A program made the translations under genes and the position numbers. Shown piece by piece: positions 34,586 to 43,114 of a stretch of 59,104 nucleotides of DNA (positions within the stretch are counted from its first letter, which is position 1; the number at the start of each line of letters is the position of its first letter). This DNA comes from JBGCEZ01 sp045106735. GTDB lineage: Bacteria; Planctomycetota; Phycisphaerae; Phycisphaerales; SM1A02. The notes below the pieces were generated by a model. That model saw only the letters and a program-made list of their open reading frames with translations, was not told the origin of the DNA and ran no database searches. The stretch spans positions 1-59,104 of the forward strand of contig JBGCEZ010000008.1 in the NCBI GenBank assembly GCA_045106735.1, in the 5' to 3' direction.

Positions 34586-35812
34586 ATGCTCATCGTCGCC
34601 CAGATCTGGACCGACTACGCCCGTCGCCCCGAACTCGGCTGGATGAGGCTCTCTGGCGGCCAGATCGAGTCGATGGGGCACGGCCCGCCGCCTACCGGTT
34701 CCAGGCCCGACGCCAGCACGAACGCCGACACCGCCGGCGAGACGCTGGAAGCCCCCGACGCCGTCCTGCTCCCGGCATTCACCGACGCCCATGCCCACCT
34801 GCCGCAGTTCGGCGAACGCGGACGGATCGCCCCGGACCTGCTGACCTGGCTGGACGAAGCGATTTTCCCGGCCGAGGCCCGCTGGTCGGATCCGGCCCAC
34901 GCCGAGGCCGAGGCAACCGCCTGCCTGCGGGCCATGCGCCGCGCCGGCACCGCCCGGGCCGCCGTCTACCTCAGCAGCCATCCGTGGGCCTGGGACGCGG
35001 CCCGCGCCGCAGCGGACGCCACGGGCGTCGATCTGCTGGCCGGGGTGAGCCTCATGGACCGCGCGTGCCCGGACGATCTGCGCCAACCGGACGCCCCCGC
35101 CCCGCCGGATGCCGGCGGCCCTCGGCTCCGCTGGTCCATCAATCCACGGTTCGCGATCAGTTGCACCGACGACCTGCTCGGCGTGGCCGGCGAACTGGGG
35201 GCCGATCGATTCGTGCAGACGCACCTGTCCGAGCAGGTCGCCGAGGTCGAACGAACCGCCGAACTCTTTCCCGGCGATGCCGACTACACCTCGGTGTACG
35301 ACCGTTTCGGCTTGCTGCACGAACGCACGCTGCTGGCCCATTGCATTCATCTCGCCCCGGCGGAATGGCAACGCATCGCCGCGCGCGATTGCGTCGTCGT
35401 CCATTGTCCGGGCGCGAACACGTTTCTTGAGAGCGGGCACTTTGACTTCGCCGCTGCCCGCCGAGCCGGCGTCCGCGTCGCCCTCGGATCGGACATCGCC
35501 GCCGGCCCGGACGTGGCCATGCCGCGCGTGGCCCGGGCGATGCTCGACGTCGCCCGCACCCGGCGCATGACCGGAGACAGCGGCGCCCACGTCCCATCCG
35601 CGGCCGAGGTTTGGCGCATGATCACCGCCGACGGAGCGAGCGCCGTCGGCCGGCCCGACGCTGGCATCCTGCAGCCCGGGGCAACGGCGGATCTGCTTCT
35701 GCTCGAACCCGACCAGCGCATCGATGACCACCTGGCCGGTCGCATGCTGCATGCCTGGGACGACGGCTGGATTCGCCACCGCATCCTGGACGGAACGCTG
35801 GTCAGCGACTGA
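34586..35812 (+). CDS. guaD: Guanine deaminase
   Basis: 408-aa amidohydrolase expected to convert guanine to xanthine and ammonia. Metal-binding PAFTDAHAHLPQ and the guanine-deaminase-specific WLDEAIFPAEARW are present, followed by HLSEQVAEVERTAELFPGDADYTSVYDRFGLLHERTLLAHCIHL (substrate and metal His), VVVHCPGANTFLESG, and the metal Asp in ALGSDIAAG. The N-terminal strand and C-terminal DLLLLEPDQRIDDHLAG complete the beta-sandwich. Length is slightly short for the family (~430-450) and a Pro/Asp-rich loop sits at ~160-175. The start ATG at 34586 has no strong SD. No purine-uptake gene is next to it. Confidence 0.85.
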   Translation: MLIVAQIWTDYARRPELGWMRLSGGQIESMGHGPPPTGSRPDASTNADTAGETLEAPDAVLLPAFTDAHAHLPQFGERGRIAPDLLTWLDEAIFPAEARWSDPAHAEAEATACLRAMRRAGTARAAVYLSSHPWAWDAARAAADATGVDLLAGVSLMDRACPDDLRQPDAPAPPDAGGPRLRWSINPRFAISCTDDLLGVAGELGADRFVQTHLSEQVAEVERTAELFPGDADYTSVYDRFGLLHERTLLAHCIHLAPAEWQRIAARDCVVVHCPGANTFLESGHFDFAAARRAGVRVALGSDIAAGPDVAMPRVARAMLDVARTRRMTGDSGAHVPSAAEVWRMITADGASAVGRPDAGILQPGATADLLLLEPDQRIDDHLAGRMLHAWDDGWIRHRILDGTLVSD

Positions 35813-35880
35813 GCGCCGCTGACGGCTGGCCAGCCCCGGCCCAACGCCGTCACGCCAGCGAACTCCCCCGAAATGAAACA

Positions 35881-35917
35881 CCCCGCCGGCCATCCGCAAA
35901 GCGGACGACCGGCGGGG
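35881..35917. terminator. Nested hairpin terminator between guaD and the ClpP-fold gene
   Basis: Outer stem CCCCGCCGG/CCGGCGGGG (35881-35889 with 35909-35917) with an inner CCGC-AAA-GCGG hairpin; an A-rich GAAATGAAACA precedes it on the plus side. Located between two converging genes. Confidence 0.75.
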
Positions 35918-35954
35918 CGCCGGAAGAGGCAAGTTGTTGCGAAGCCGCGTGGGC

Positions 35955-37301
35955 TCAGCGGCGGCGGGTCATCTGCCGCAGCTGGTACTGCATCTCGTCG
36001 AGACGCTCTTCCCAAGCTTCCTTCGCGCCGAAGCTCAGCATGGTGATGCGCTCGTGGCGATCGAAGTTCCGCAGGACTTCCTTCACCAAGTTGATCTGGG
36101 TCTTGAGACGGCGAATCGGATCCGCGCCCGCGTCCTTGATCTGGAACTCGGCGTTGATGAACTGGAAACGCTCCTGCAGGCTTTCGTACTTGTCGGCCCA
36201 ACGCTTGGCGATCCGGCGACCGTAGTCGTCGATCTCCACCCACTGCGGCATGCCGAGCAGCTCCGCGAGCTCCTCGCCGGTGTCCGCCGTGCCCTTGGAG
36301 AAGCCGGCGTGCAGGGCGTTGTTGGAGTTGAACGAGAGGTTCTGGTCGGCGGTCGACAGGTCGAACTCGCCACGCAGGTCGCCGTAGAAGGTGACCTCGC
36401 CGGTTTCCTCATCGCGGTCGTACGAGCACATGTGCTTGTTGAGCTTCATGGAACGAGCGATGTGCTCGCTGTACCCACTCTTCTCGGCCAGCTCGGCGAA
36501 GTGCTCGACGTGCTCGGCAACCTGCGGCCCCTGGAGGGACGTGGAACCCACGAGGGTGGTGACCGAACCGGCGGTGGCCGCGGTGCGGAAGTAGATCTCG
36601 TAGCAGCTCATGGCCGTCATGCAGCCGGCGCTGATCGCCTTGTCGACCCACGCAACGACGCGGTGACGCTTGCGGATCTCGTGGATCGCCTCGGCGATGT
36701 CCAGGGCCTCAAGCACCAGACCACCGTTGGAGTTCACGAAGAGCACGATCGTCTGGCCGGGGCCGTAGTTCTCGTCGATGTAGCGACCGAGTTCGATGAT
36801 CTCGTCGTGGCGGAAGGTCTGGCCCACGCCACCCTCGAGGGGCAGCATGAAGACGCCGATCGGACGTCCCTGGTCATCGCGCGGGACTTCCTTGCCAGCC
36901 CCGATCCGGGAACCGGGGGCAGCCTTGCGACCTTCAGGACGGAACCGTCCCGACTCGCCGCGGTTGCCCGGACGCGCGTCGCCGGTCTTCTCACCCGACT
37001 CCTCTTCGCCGGTCGAAGTCTCGAGCAGCTTGATGTCCGCGCCAAAGACCGTCTTCTCCGCCTTGCGGCCGGCGATGTCGGTCTTGATCGTGATGTACAT
37101 CGGACGTTCGCTGATGAACGTCAATTCACCCACCTGGGTGATCTCCACGCCACGTTCGACGTAGGTGACGGTCACGGTGTCGCCAACGTCGCCGCGCCAG
37201 GTTGCGCCGCTGCGAAGCTGCAACTCCGTATCGGCGACCGCGGGGACGGTCAGCATGAAGGTGCACACAGTCAGCACCAAGAGGGACAGGAGATTCCGCA
37301 T
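35955..37301 (-). CDS. Exported ClpP/SppA-fold serine protease-like protein A, with N-terminal beta domain
   Basis: 448 aa, signal ~4-23 (LLSLLVLTVCTFMLTVPAVA). Residues ~25-70 hold the beta domain shared with the trypsin-like protease (LQLRSGATWRGDVGDTVTV ... GELTFI). An acidic/basic linker (~95-140) precedes a ClpP/crotonase-fold domain: QTIVLFVNSNGGLVLEALDIAEAI (oxyanion SNGG ~191-194), then VVAWVDKAISAGCMTAMSCYEIYF with candidate nucleophile Ser224, as in NfeD/SppA proteases. The C-terminus (~375-448) is helical and charged. The ATG at 37301 follows GAGGA. It lies 97 nt downstream of a paralogue on the same strand. Likely a periplasmic or membrane-associated processing protease; substrate unknown. 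Confidence 0.78.
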   Translation of the reverse strand: MRNLLSLLVLTVCTFMLTVPAVADTELQLRSGATWRGDVGDTVTVTYVERGVEITQVGELTFISERPMYITIKTDIAGRKAEKTVFGADIKLLETSTGEEESGEKTGDARPGNRGESGRFRPEGRKAAPGSRIGAGKEVPRDDQGRPIGVFMLPLEGGVGQTFRHDEIIELGRYIDENYGPGQTIVLFVNSNGGLVLEALDIAEAIHEIRKRHRVVAWVDKAISAGCMTAMSCYEIYFRTAATAGSVTTLVGSTSLQGPQVAEHVEHFAELAEKSGYSEHIARSMKLNKHMCSYDRDEETGEVTFYGDLRGEFDLSTADQNLSFNSNNALHAGFSKGTADTGEELAELLGMPQWVEIDDYGRRIAKRWADKYESLQERFQFINAEFQIKDAGADPIRRLKTQINLVKEVLRNFDRHERITMLSFGAKEAWEERLDEMQYQLRQMTRRR

Positions 37302-37398
37302 CGTGATTCCTCGTTCGGGGACCGGCTCGCTGGCCAGTCAAAGTCGTTCGTGTCGAAGTCGTCTCGTCCGATGTCGTCGGCCGTCGGCCGAGCGAACA

Positions 37399-38913
37399 TC
37401 AGCCGCGGTTGCCGAATCCACCGCCGCCCGGAGCGCCACGGCGTCCGCCGCCGCCTCGGTTGCCGCGATCCTGCTGGCGGAGAATCTTGAGCTGCTCTTC
37501 CATCTGGTAGATGCGAATCTTCAGGCTCGTGATGTCCACGCCGTACTGCTGTCCAAGACGGATGCGAACCGCGTCGTACCGCTCCATGTAGCGGATGACC
37601 CGCTTGAGCTGATCCTTGGCCTTGGTGAAGTTCGGGATGTAGTCCGGGCCCTGGGCTCGGCGAAGCAGCTTCTGGTAGTCCTTCAGGGAGTCTTCAGCCT
37701 GCGAGAACGTCTTGCGCCAGTCCTCGCGGTACTCCTCGAAGATCTCCTCGGACTGGCCGTCGATGACGTCGTACTCGCGAAGACCGAGCAGCAGGGCCAC
37801 GTCGTCCAAGCTGTCGGCGGTGCCGGAGCTGATGCCGAAGTTCTCGGCCGTCTGGGCGGAGAACTTGGCGACGCGGTTGCCCGAGACGTCGATCTTGTAT
37901 TCGCCTTCGCCGTCGAGGGCCCATTCGACTTGACGGCCGCGCCACGTGGCGCTGAGCTGGTTGGACGGAATGACCATCGCGTCGACGATCATCTCGTAGC
38001 CATTGCGACGACCGGAACGAAGGGCGAAACCGCGAAGCAGGCCCATGTAGGCCTCGCGGAACTTGCCAAACTTGTCGGGGTCGTTCTGGGCGCCGAGGAA
38101 GTTTCGAGCCGCGAGGTCGATGCCCTCGAGGTTCGAATCGCTCTTCATGTAAATCTTGTCCCACCCGAGGACCAAGCCGCTCGACATGCCGATGGCCTGC
38201 TTCACCCACACGACCTGCGGGATATCGCGGAGGTCGTCGTGGAAGAGGTCGAGAATGTCGCGGTATTCGTCGAGCGAGTCGATGCCGGTCTGGCCGATTT
38301 CTTCGAGCTTCTGCTCGGTGAAGAAGCCCAGCTCGTAGTCCTCGCACTCAACCTCGATCACCAAGTAATCCGGATCGTGGAGACGGATGTCGTCGACCAT
38401 CTCGCGGTAGATCTCGGGGTTGATGTCGGTGCCGGCCTGGCCCTTCCACGGAATGATGTACAGGCCGGTGACGCCTTCGCGTCGCTCGACTCGCTGCACA
38501 CCGAAGCTGCCGCCATCGTCATCAGCGTCCGCCTCGCGGTTGCGATCCCACGGATCGTCCTCTTCGACCTCGTCGCCGCCGCCAGCGACGGCCTGATCGC
38601 GGAAGATCTTGGCGATCTCGGCCGGCGAGAAGGTCATGGTCGTCGTGATGCCGGCGATGTTCGCCTTGATCACGAGCTTGGAATTGGTCTCTTCGAGGAT
38701 CTCGCCCTGGAACTCGCGGCCGTCGTTCAACAGAACGATGTCCACGGTCTCTTCGGCCATCGAGCCGATCGAGGCAAGGCTGACGGCCGACGTCGGCGTG
38801 GACGTCGGGGCCATGGCCACGGCGAGACCGCCAACGGCAAGGGCACACGCACCCGCGGCAAGTCCCGCCAGGGAGCGGGAGGTACGCGAGGGGAGGAACG
38901 ACGAGGTGGACAT
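37399..38913 (-). CDS. Exported ClpP/SppA-fold protein B, with N-terminal beta domain and Gly/Arg tail
   Basis: 504 aa. Signal region ~14-34; the beta domain ~58-103 (IVLLNDGREFQGEILEETNSK ... SPAEIAKIF) matches the one in the trypsin-like protease and in protein A. The ClpP-like core has GLYIIPWKGQAG and VVWVKQAIGMSSGLVLGWDKIYM (candidate Ser244/245), but the expected Gly-Gly oxyanion strand is replaced by VIEVECEDYELGFF, so activity is uncertain. The C-terminal half is helical and coiled-coil-like (RRAQGPDYIPNFTKAKDQLKRVIRYMERYDAVRIRLGQ) and ends in a short Gly/Arg-rich tail. The ATG at 38913 follows AGAGGA. It is the first gene of a two-gene unit with protein A; they may act as a pair. Confidence 0.72.
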   Translation of the reverse strand: MSTSSFLPSRTSRSLAGLAAGACALAVGGLAVAMAPTSTPTSAVSLASIGSMAEETVDIVLLNDGREFQGEILEETNSKLVIKANIAGITTTMTFSPAEIAKIFRDQAVAGGGDEVEEDDPWDRNREADADDDGGSFGVQRVERREGVTGLYIIPWKGQAGTDINPEIYREMVDDIRLHDPDYLVIEVECEDYELGFFTEQKLEEIGQTGIDSLDEYRDILDLFHDDLRDIPQVVWVKQAIGMSSGLVLGWDKIYMKSDSNLEGIDLAARNFLGAQNDPDKFGKFREAYMGLLRGFALRSGRRNGYEMIVDAMVIPSNQLSATWRGRQVEWALDGEGEYKIDVSGNRVAKFSAQTAENFGISSGTADSLDDVALLLGLREYDVIDGQSEEIFEEYREDWRKTFSQAEDSLKDYQKLLRRAQGPDYIPNFTKAKDQLKRVIRYMERYDAVRIRLGQQYGVDITSLKIRIYQMEEQLKILRQQDRGNRGGGGRRGAPGGGGFGNRG

Positions 38914-39449
38914 CGGGGGGATCCTCTTGTCTGGAAGCGCTGGGTCGGGTGACGCGTTGAGCGGGTCACGCGGGTCGATTCGGGGCAGGCCTTGGAACCG
39001 ACGGTCCGCGGCACGGAGGGTGAACCGGACCCGCGAACACGGGGCCAATTCAGTCCCGCCCACCCGAGCCGGGTCCGGCACGAAGGCCGAACGACGGCGG
39101 GCGGCGGTCGAGACACGATGCGGTGGCCCCCGCTGAGGCGCCACGCACGATTGACCCGGGGCGGACCTCGGGACATCGGTGGGATGCGCCAGGTCCGTTC
39201 GGGTTCCGGACATTCTACCAATGCCCGGATCGGCTCGGTCATTCGATCGCTTCGGCCGAACGGAGCGGTTTTCGGACGCTTCGCGGGGCCAGGGGCATGG
39301 CGGAAGCGGTGGCCGACGGATCGCCACGAGACCAGTACTCCCCCCCCCACTGGAGGTCGGATTTTGATCGGGTCGCTGCCGGCCGCGACGCCAAGGGCAC
39401 AAGCAGCAGCCCCCCCCGCGAGATTCACCCGCGCGGCGAGCGGGCACCC
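38914..39449. other. 536-bp intergenic region with two poly-C tracts
   Basis: It lies between the cca stop and the ClpP-fold pair start, both minus strand. Runs of nine C (39340-39348) and eight C (39410-39417) are present. No convincing gene is seen. It must carry the promoter of the ClpP-fold pair. Confidence 0.55.
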
Positions 39450-40733
39450 TCAGTCGCCGGCCGCCCATCGCAGCACCAAGCCGAGGGCATCGGCCGACGT
39501 CCGCACGTACCCGTCCAGCTGAGCCACCCGGACCGCCGCAATCCACTGGCCGAAGCCGGGGCCCGGGGTGAGGCCGGCGGCCCGCAAGTGTTCGCCGGTC
39601 ACCAGTGGGGCAGGATCGAGGCCGGATGCGGCGAGCCGCCGAACCGTGGCCGCGGCCCGGGCTCCGGCGGCCGGATGTTCGGCGGCGAGCAAGGCCAACG
39701 CCGGACCCGCGCCCCCGCCACTCAACCGCGGCTTCATGGTCGATGGCGGGCCCCCGGCGAGCACCGCCGCCCGACTTTCGATGGCCCGGATGACCGCGCC
39801 GACCTCGGCGTTCGACAGCACCAGGGCATCGCGCCAGGCGTCGATCCGGCGGTCGGCTTCGTCGGTGGCCCGGGCGATACGAGCTTCGGCCTCGGCAAAG
39901 TCCCCGGGCTGCGTCACAACGTCGTCGCCGGAATCGCGGTCGACGCTCGCCGCATCCAGCAGCCACGCCGCGAGGGCGAGCGAGAACGGAGCGCCGGGGG
40001 CCAGTCGCCGGAGACGCGGGCCTGGTCCTCCGGGGACGGGGCCGAAGCCCGCGAACACGGGGCCGAGCAGCCGAAGGTTGGCCAACTGGGCCACGGCGTC
40101 GGCCCGTCGCGGGTGGGCCAGCATCGCACGGAACTCGTGCCCGATGCGTTCGCGGCTCACGGAGGTGAGCCCCGCCGCCCGCCGCCGAATGGCGACGCCC
40201 GTGGCATCGTCAAGCGAGAACCCGAGCCGGGCGGCGAACCGCACCGCCCGGAGCATGCGGAGGCGATCTTCTTCGATGCGATCCTCGGCCGTCCCGATCG
40301 CCCGAATCACGCCGCGTTCAAGATCCGCCTGGCCGCCCACGTGGTCGATGACCTCGCCGGTGGCCGGATTTTCGAAGAGGCCGTTGATGGTGAAGTCCCG
40401 CCGCTGGGCATCTTCCTCCGGCGACGACCAACTGACCTCGTCCGGCCGGCGGCCATCGCCGTACGCCCCGTCGCGGCGGAACGTCGCAACCTCGGTCGAA
40501 CATCCATCGCGCCGGACGAGCATGACGCCGAAGGCTTCACCGACGCGGAGCGAACCCGGAAAGAGCTCGGCCACGCGGGCCGGCTCGGCGTCGGTCGCGA
40601 TGTCGTAGTCCTTGGGCTCGGCGCCCAACAGTCGATCCCGCACGCAGCCGCCGGCGAACCAGGCGATGTGGCCCGCGCGGTGCAACTCGGCCGCGACCTC
40701 CGTCGCCACGCGCCGCTCGATCGAATCGGTCAC
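39450..40733 (-). CDS. cca: CCA tRNA nucleotidyltransferase (class II)
   Basis: 427 aa. It adds or repairs the 3' CCA of tRNAs. Head: FAGGCVRDRLLGAEPKDYDIATDAEP with the DxD metal site in DYDIATD; AQRRDFTINGLF; EEDRLRMLRAVRFAARLGF (motif D with the template EDxxR-like element); SRERIGHEFRAML. The C-terminal half is divergent and Ala/Gly-rich, with an HD-like domain not apparent. It could instead be a specialised A-adding or CC-adding enzyme, not separable by eye. The GTG start overlaps the rsmD stop (GTGA), so the two RNA-processing genes are coupled. Confidence 0.9.
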   Translation of the reverse strand: MTDSIERRVATEVAAELHRAGHIAWFAGGCVRDRLLGAEPKDYDIATDAEPARVAELFPGSLRVGEAFGVMLVRRDGCSTEVATFRRDGAYGDGRRPDEVSWSSPEEDAQRRDFTINGLFENPATGEVIDHVGGQADLERGVIRAIGTAEDRIEEDRLRMLRAVRFAARLGFSLDDATGVAIRRRAAGLTSVSRERIGHEFRAMLAHPRRADAVAQLANLRLLGPVFAGFGPVPGGPGPRLRRLAPGAPFSLALAAWLLDAASVDRDSGDDVVTQPGDFAEAEARIARATDEADRRIDAWRDALVLSNAEVGAVIRAIESRAAVLAGGPPSTMKPRLSGGGAGPALALLAAEHPAAGARAAATVRRLAASGLDPAPLVTGEHLRAAGLTPGPGFGQWIAAVRVAQLDGYVRTSADALGLVLRWAAGD

Positions 40734-41428
40734 GGGCCCGCGTCCGCGGGGCCGTCGGCTTGATCGGCGTCGGCAACCGCCCCGCCGTTCGCTTCGCCGG
40801 CCTGGCCAGCCGGACCAGCCGCATCCACCTGCGCCGTTCCGTCCCTCGAGCCGAGGTCCGGACCGTACAGCAACACGAACATGTCCTTGGCGTACGCGTG
40901 CACTTCCGGACCCACCAAGCCCGGCACGTCGTGGGGCACGCGGTCCGGATTGAGCGGCGTGCGGAGCACCAGGAAGGACTCGTCGGCCAGACGCGGGGCG
41001 CAGCGAGCGACCTGCTCCATCACCCGGTCGCGGGTTTGGTCATCGCGCATCATCGCGTACGGCGGATCGATGAAGATCAGATCGAAGCTTTCGCCGGCCC
41101 GGGCGAGGGTGGCCGCGGCGAGGGCGTCACCGGTGACGACCTCGCACACATCCTCCTCATCGAACTGCCGGATGTTCTCCTCGAGAATCCGAAGGATGCG
41201 GCGATCGCGTTCGACCATGACCACCCGGCCGGCCCCCCGGCTGACGGTCTCAAGGCCCATGGTCCCCACGCCGGCGAACAGTTCGAGTACCCGGGCTTCC
41301 TCGAACCATCCCCTGAGAAGGTTGCAGACCGACTCCTTGACCCGATCGGGCCAGGGACGACTGGTCTCGTTGTCCGGCGGGGCGGTGAGGCTCCGGCGAC
41401 GATGAATTCCACCAATGATGCGCGGCAT
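40730..41428 (-). CDS. rsmD: 16S rRNA (guanine966-N2)-methyltransferase RsmD
   Basis: 232 aa. It methylates G966 of 16S rRNA. MPRIIGGIHRRRSLTAPPDNETSRPWPDRVKESVCNLL is the RsmD N-terminus; ELFAGVGTMGLETVSRGA is the SAM-binding motif I; IDPPYAMM is the catalytic DPPY motif IV. The last ~35 residues are an Ala/Asp/Gly tail beyond the usual length. The ATG at 41428 follows AAGGA. First gene of the rsmD-cca pair. Confidence 0.92.
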   Translation of the reverse strand: MPRIIGGIHRRRSLTAPPDNETSRPWPDRVKESVCNLLRGWFEEARVLELFAGVGTMGLETVSRGAGRVVMVERDRRILRILEENIRQFDEEDVCEVVTGDALAAATLARAGESFDLIFIDPPYAMMRDDQTRDRVMEQVARCAPRLADESFLVLRTPLNPDRVPHDVPGLVGPEVHAYAKDMFVLLYGPDLGSRDGTAQVDAAGPAGQAGEANGGAVADADQADGPADAGP

Positions 41429-41555
41429 GCCGCCAGCGTCCTTGGTCGCGCACTCGCCGTCAACCTGGTCGTCGCCGGGCGCTGGCGATCGGGCCCCCTC
41501 GCCGGTCCCTCGTCCATCGTCGAACCGCCGGACCCGTGCGCCATACGATGCCGGC

Positions 41556-42350
41556 ATGCCCGACCCGCCCGCCACCCTGCCATCGCGCCTCCGCGCTGCC
41601 GCCCGCATGATGCGCCTGGGCCCGGACGAAGTTCCCGCCCTCGTCGCCCACCCGGACTGGGACTCCGGCCGTCCGGTGCCCATGGTCATCTGGATGCACG
41701 GACGGACGGTGTCCAAGGAACTCGATCCCGGCCGGTACCTGCGATGGATCCGGGCCGGCATCGCCGCGGTGGCCATCGACCTGCCCGGGCACGGCGAGCG
41801 ATTCGATCCGGAGCTGCAGCGGCCCGAACGCACCCTGGACGTGGTGCTCCAGATGGCCGATCAGATCGACGCCGTCCACGCCGCGGCCCTCGCCCTCGGC
41901 GTCTTTGATCCTGACCGCATCGGGATCGGCGGGATGTCGGCCGGCGGCATGGCCACGCTCAACCGCCTGACCCGGCCGCACGCGTTCGCCTGCGCGTCGG
42001 TGGAAGCGACCACGGGATCCTGGCGGCACCAAGCGAGCCGCGAGATGTTCCGCGACCAGCCGACGGGCCGACTGGACGGTGGCGACCCGATCCAGCACCT
42101 GGACGGATGGCGGCCGATCCCCTTCCAGGCGATCCACACCCGGGCCGACGAATGGGTGGATTTCGCCGGACAAGCCGCATTCGTCGACGCGATCCGGAAG
42201 CACCAGGCCAATCCGGCCGACCGGGCCGCGGTCGACTTCGTGGTCTACGACGAAACCGGCGCCCCGAACGAGCACGCCGGATTCGGACGCTTCTCGGCCG
42301 ACGCCAAGGATCGGCAACGCGAGTTCCTTTCAAGCGCCCTGCTCGACTGA
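41556..42350 (+). CDS. Alpha/beta-hydrolase family protein
   Basis: 264 aa, cytoplasmic. Oxyanion-side motif VIWMHGRTVSKEL, then AIDLPGHGERFDPE, nucleophile elbow GIGGMSAGGMATLNRL (Ser in G-x-S-x-G), a candidate acid in TRADEWVDF, and the His in NEHAGFGRF, so the triad looks complete. The substrate cannot be assigned. It is divergent from rsmD with a 127-nt gap. The following methyltransferase starts 15 nt behind it, so the two form an operon. Confidence 0.8.
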   Translation: MPDPPATLPSRLRAAARMMRLGPDEVPALVAHPDWDSGRPVPMVIWMHGRTVSKELDPGRYLRWIRAGIAAVAIDLPGHGERFDPELQRPERTLDVVLQMADQIDAVHAAALALGVFDPDRIGIGGMSAGGMATLNRLTRPHAFACASVEATTGSWRHQASREMFRDQPTGRLDGGDPIQHLDGWRPIPFQAIHTRADEWVDFAGQAAFVDAIRKHQANPADRAAVDFVVYDETGAPNEHAGFGRFSADAKDRQREFLSSALLD

Positions 42351-42364
42351 CCGATCTGCTCCAG

Positions 42365-43030
42365 ATGGAACAGATGAACCCAGCGCCCGGGTCGTCGGCC
42401 GAACTGGATGTCCCCAGCACCGCGCACTATCAGCGCGAGTACCTCGACGGCCGCCGCATGCACTCGATCGCCGAGCAGGTCGGCCTCCTGCTCGAGGATG
42501 CGCCCCAATCGGTGCTCGAGATCGGCATGGGCACCGGCATCACCGCGTTCGCCCTCCGTGCTGCGGGCGTGACGGTCCAGACCCTCGACCTCCAGCCAGA
42601 TCTGCAGCCGGACATCGTGGGCGACGTCCGAGACATCCCGGCCGACGATGATGCATTCGATGCGGCGAATTGCTGCCAGGTGCTTGAACATCTGCCCTGG
42701 GCGGAGTTCCCGCGGGCGATCGCCGAGTTGCGGCGCGTGACGCGCTCGCGGCTCGTGGTTTCGCTGCCGGACATCACCCGGCACGTCGGTGTTCAGTTCA
42801 ACGCGCCCCAGGCCGGACGACGCGGCGGCAGTTTCTCACTGCCCGCGGCGCCGCGTTCGCAAGCGTGGCGCACCGCCCGCTTGATCGAGATGGGCCACCA
42901 CTGGGAAATCGGCCTCGACGGGATTGGCTGGACCGACGTCGTGCGGGCGATCGAGCACGCGGGATTCGCGCGGGTCACCAGCCATCGCCTCGACATCATG
43001 CCGTGGCATCGCTTCTTCGTGGCCGACTGA
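42365..43030 (+). CDS. Class I SAM-dependent methyltransferase
   Basis: 221 aa. Motif I VLEIGMGTGITAFALRAAG, acidic loop TLDLQPDLQPDIVGDVRDIPADDDAFD, motif IV region CCQVLEHLPWAEFPRAIAELRRV (Methyltransf_11 type), then an extended C-terminus with the aromatic cluster HHWEIGLDGIGWTDV and IMPWHRFFV. Substrate unknown. A second Met lies three codons downstream (42374). Short gap to the preceding hydrolase. Confidence 0.8.
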   Translation: MEQMNPAPGSSAELDVPSTAHYQREYLDGRRMHSIAEQVGLLLEDAPQSVLEIGMGTGITAFALRAAGVTVQTLDLQPDLQPDIVGDVRDIPADDDAFDAANCCQVLEHLPWAEFPRAIAELRRVTRSRLVVSLPDITRHVGVQFNAPQAGRRGGSFSLPAAPRSQAWRTARLIEMGHHWEIGLDGIGWTDVVRAIEHAGFARVTSHRLDIMPWHRFFVAD

Positions 43031-43114
43031 CGCGCCGGCGACGGAACCCCGCCGCCCCGGCCGCGGCCTCGGTCGCGGCCATACTGCCCGGCGCGAACGC
43101 CGCACCCGCGCGAA

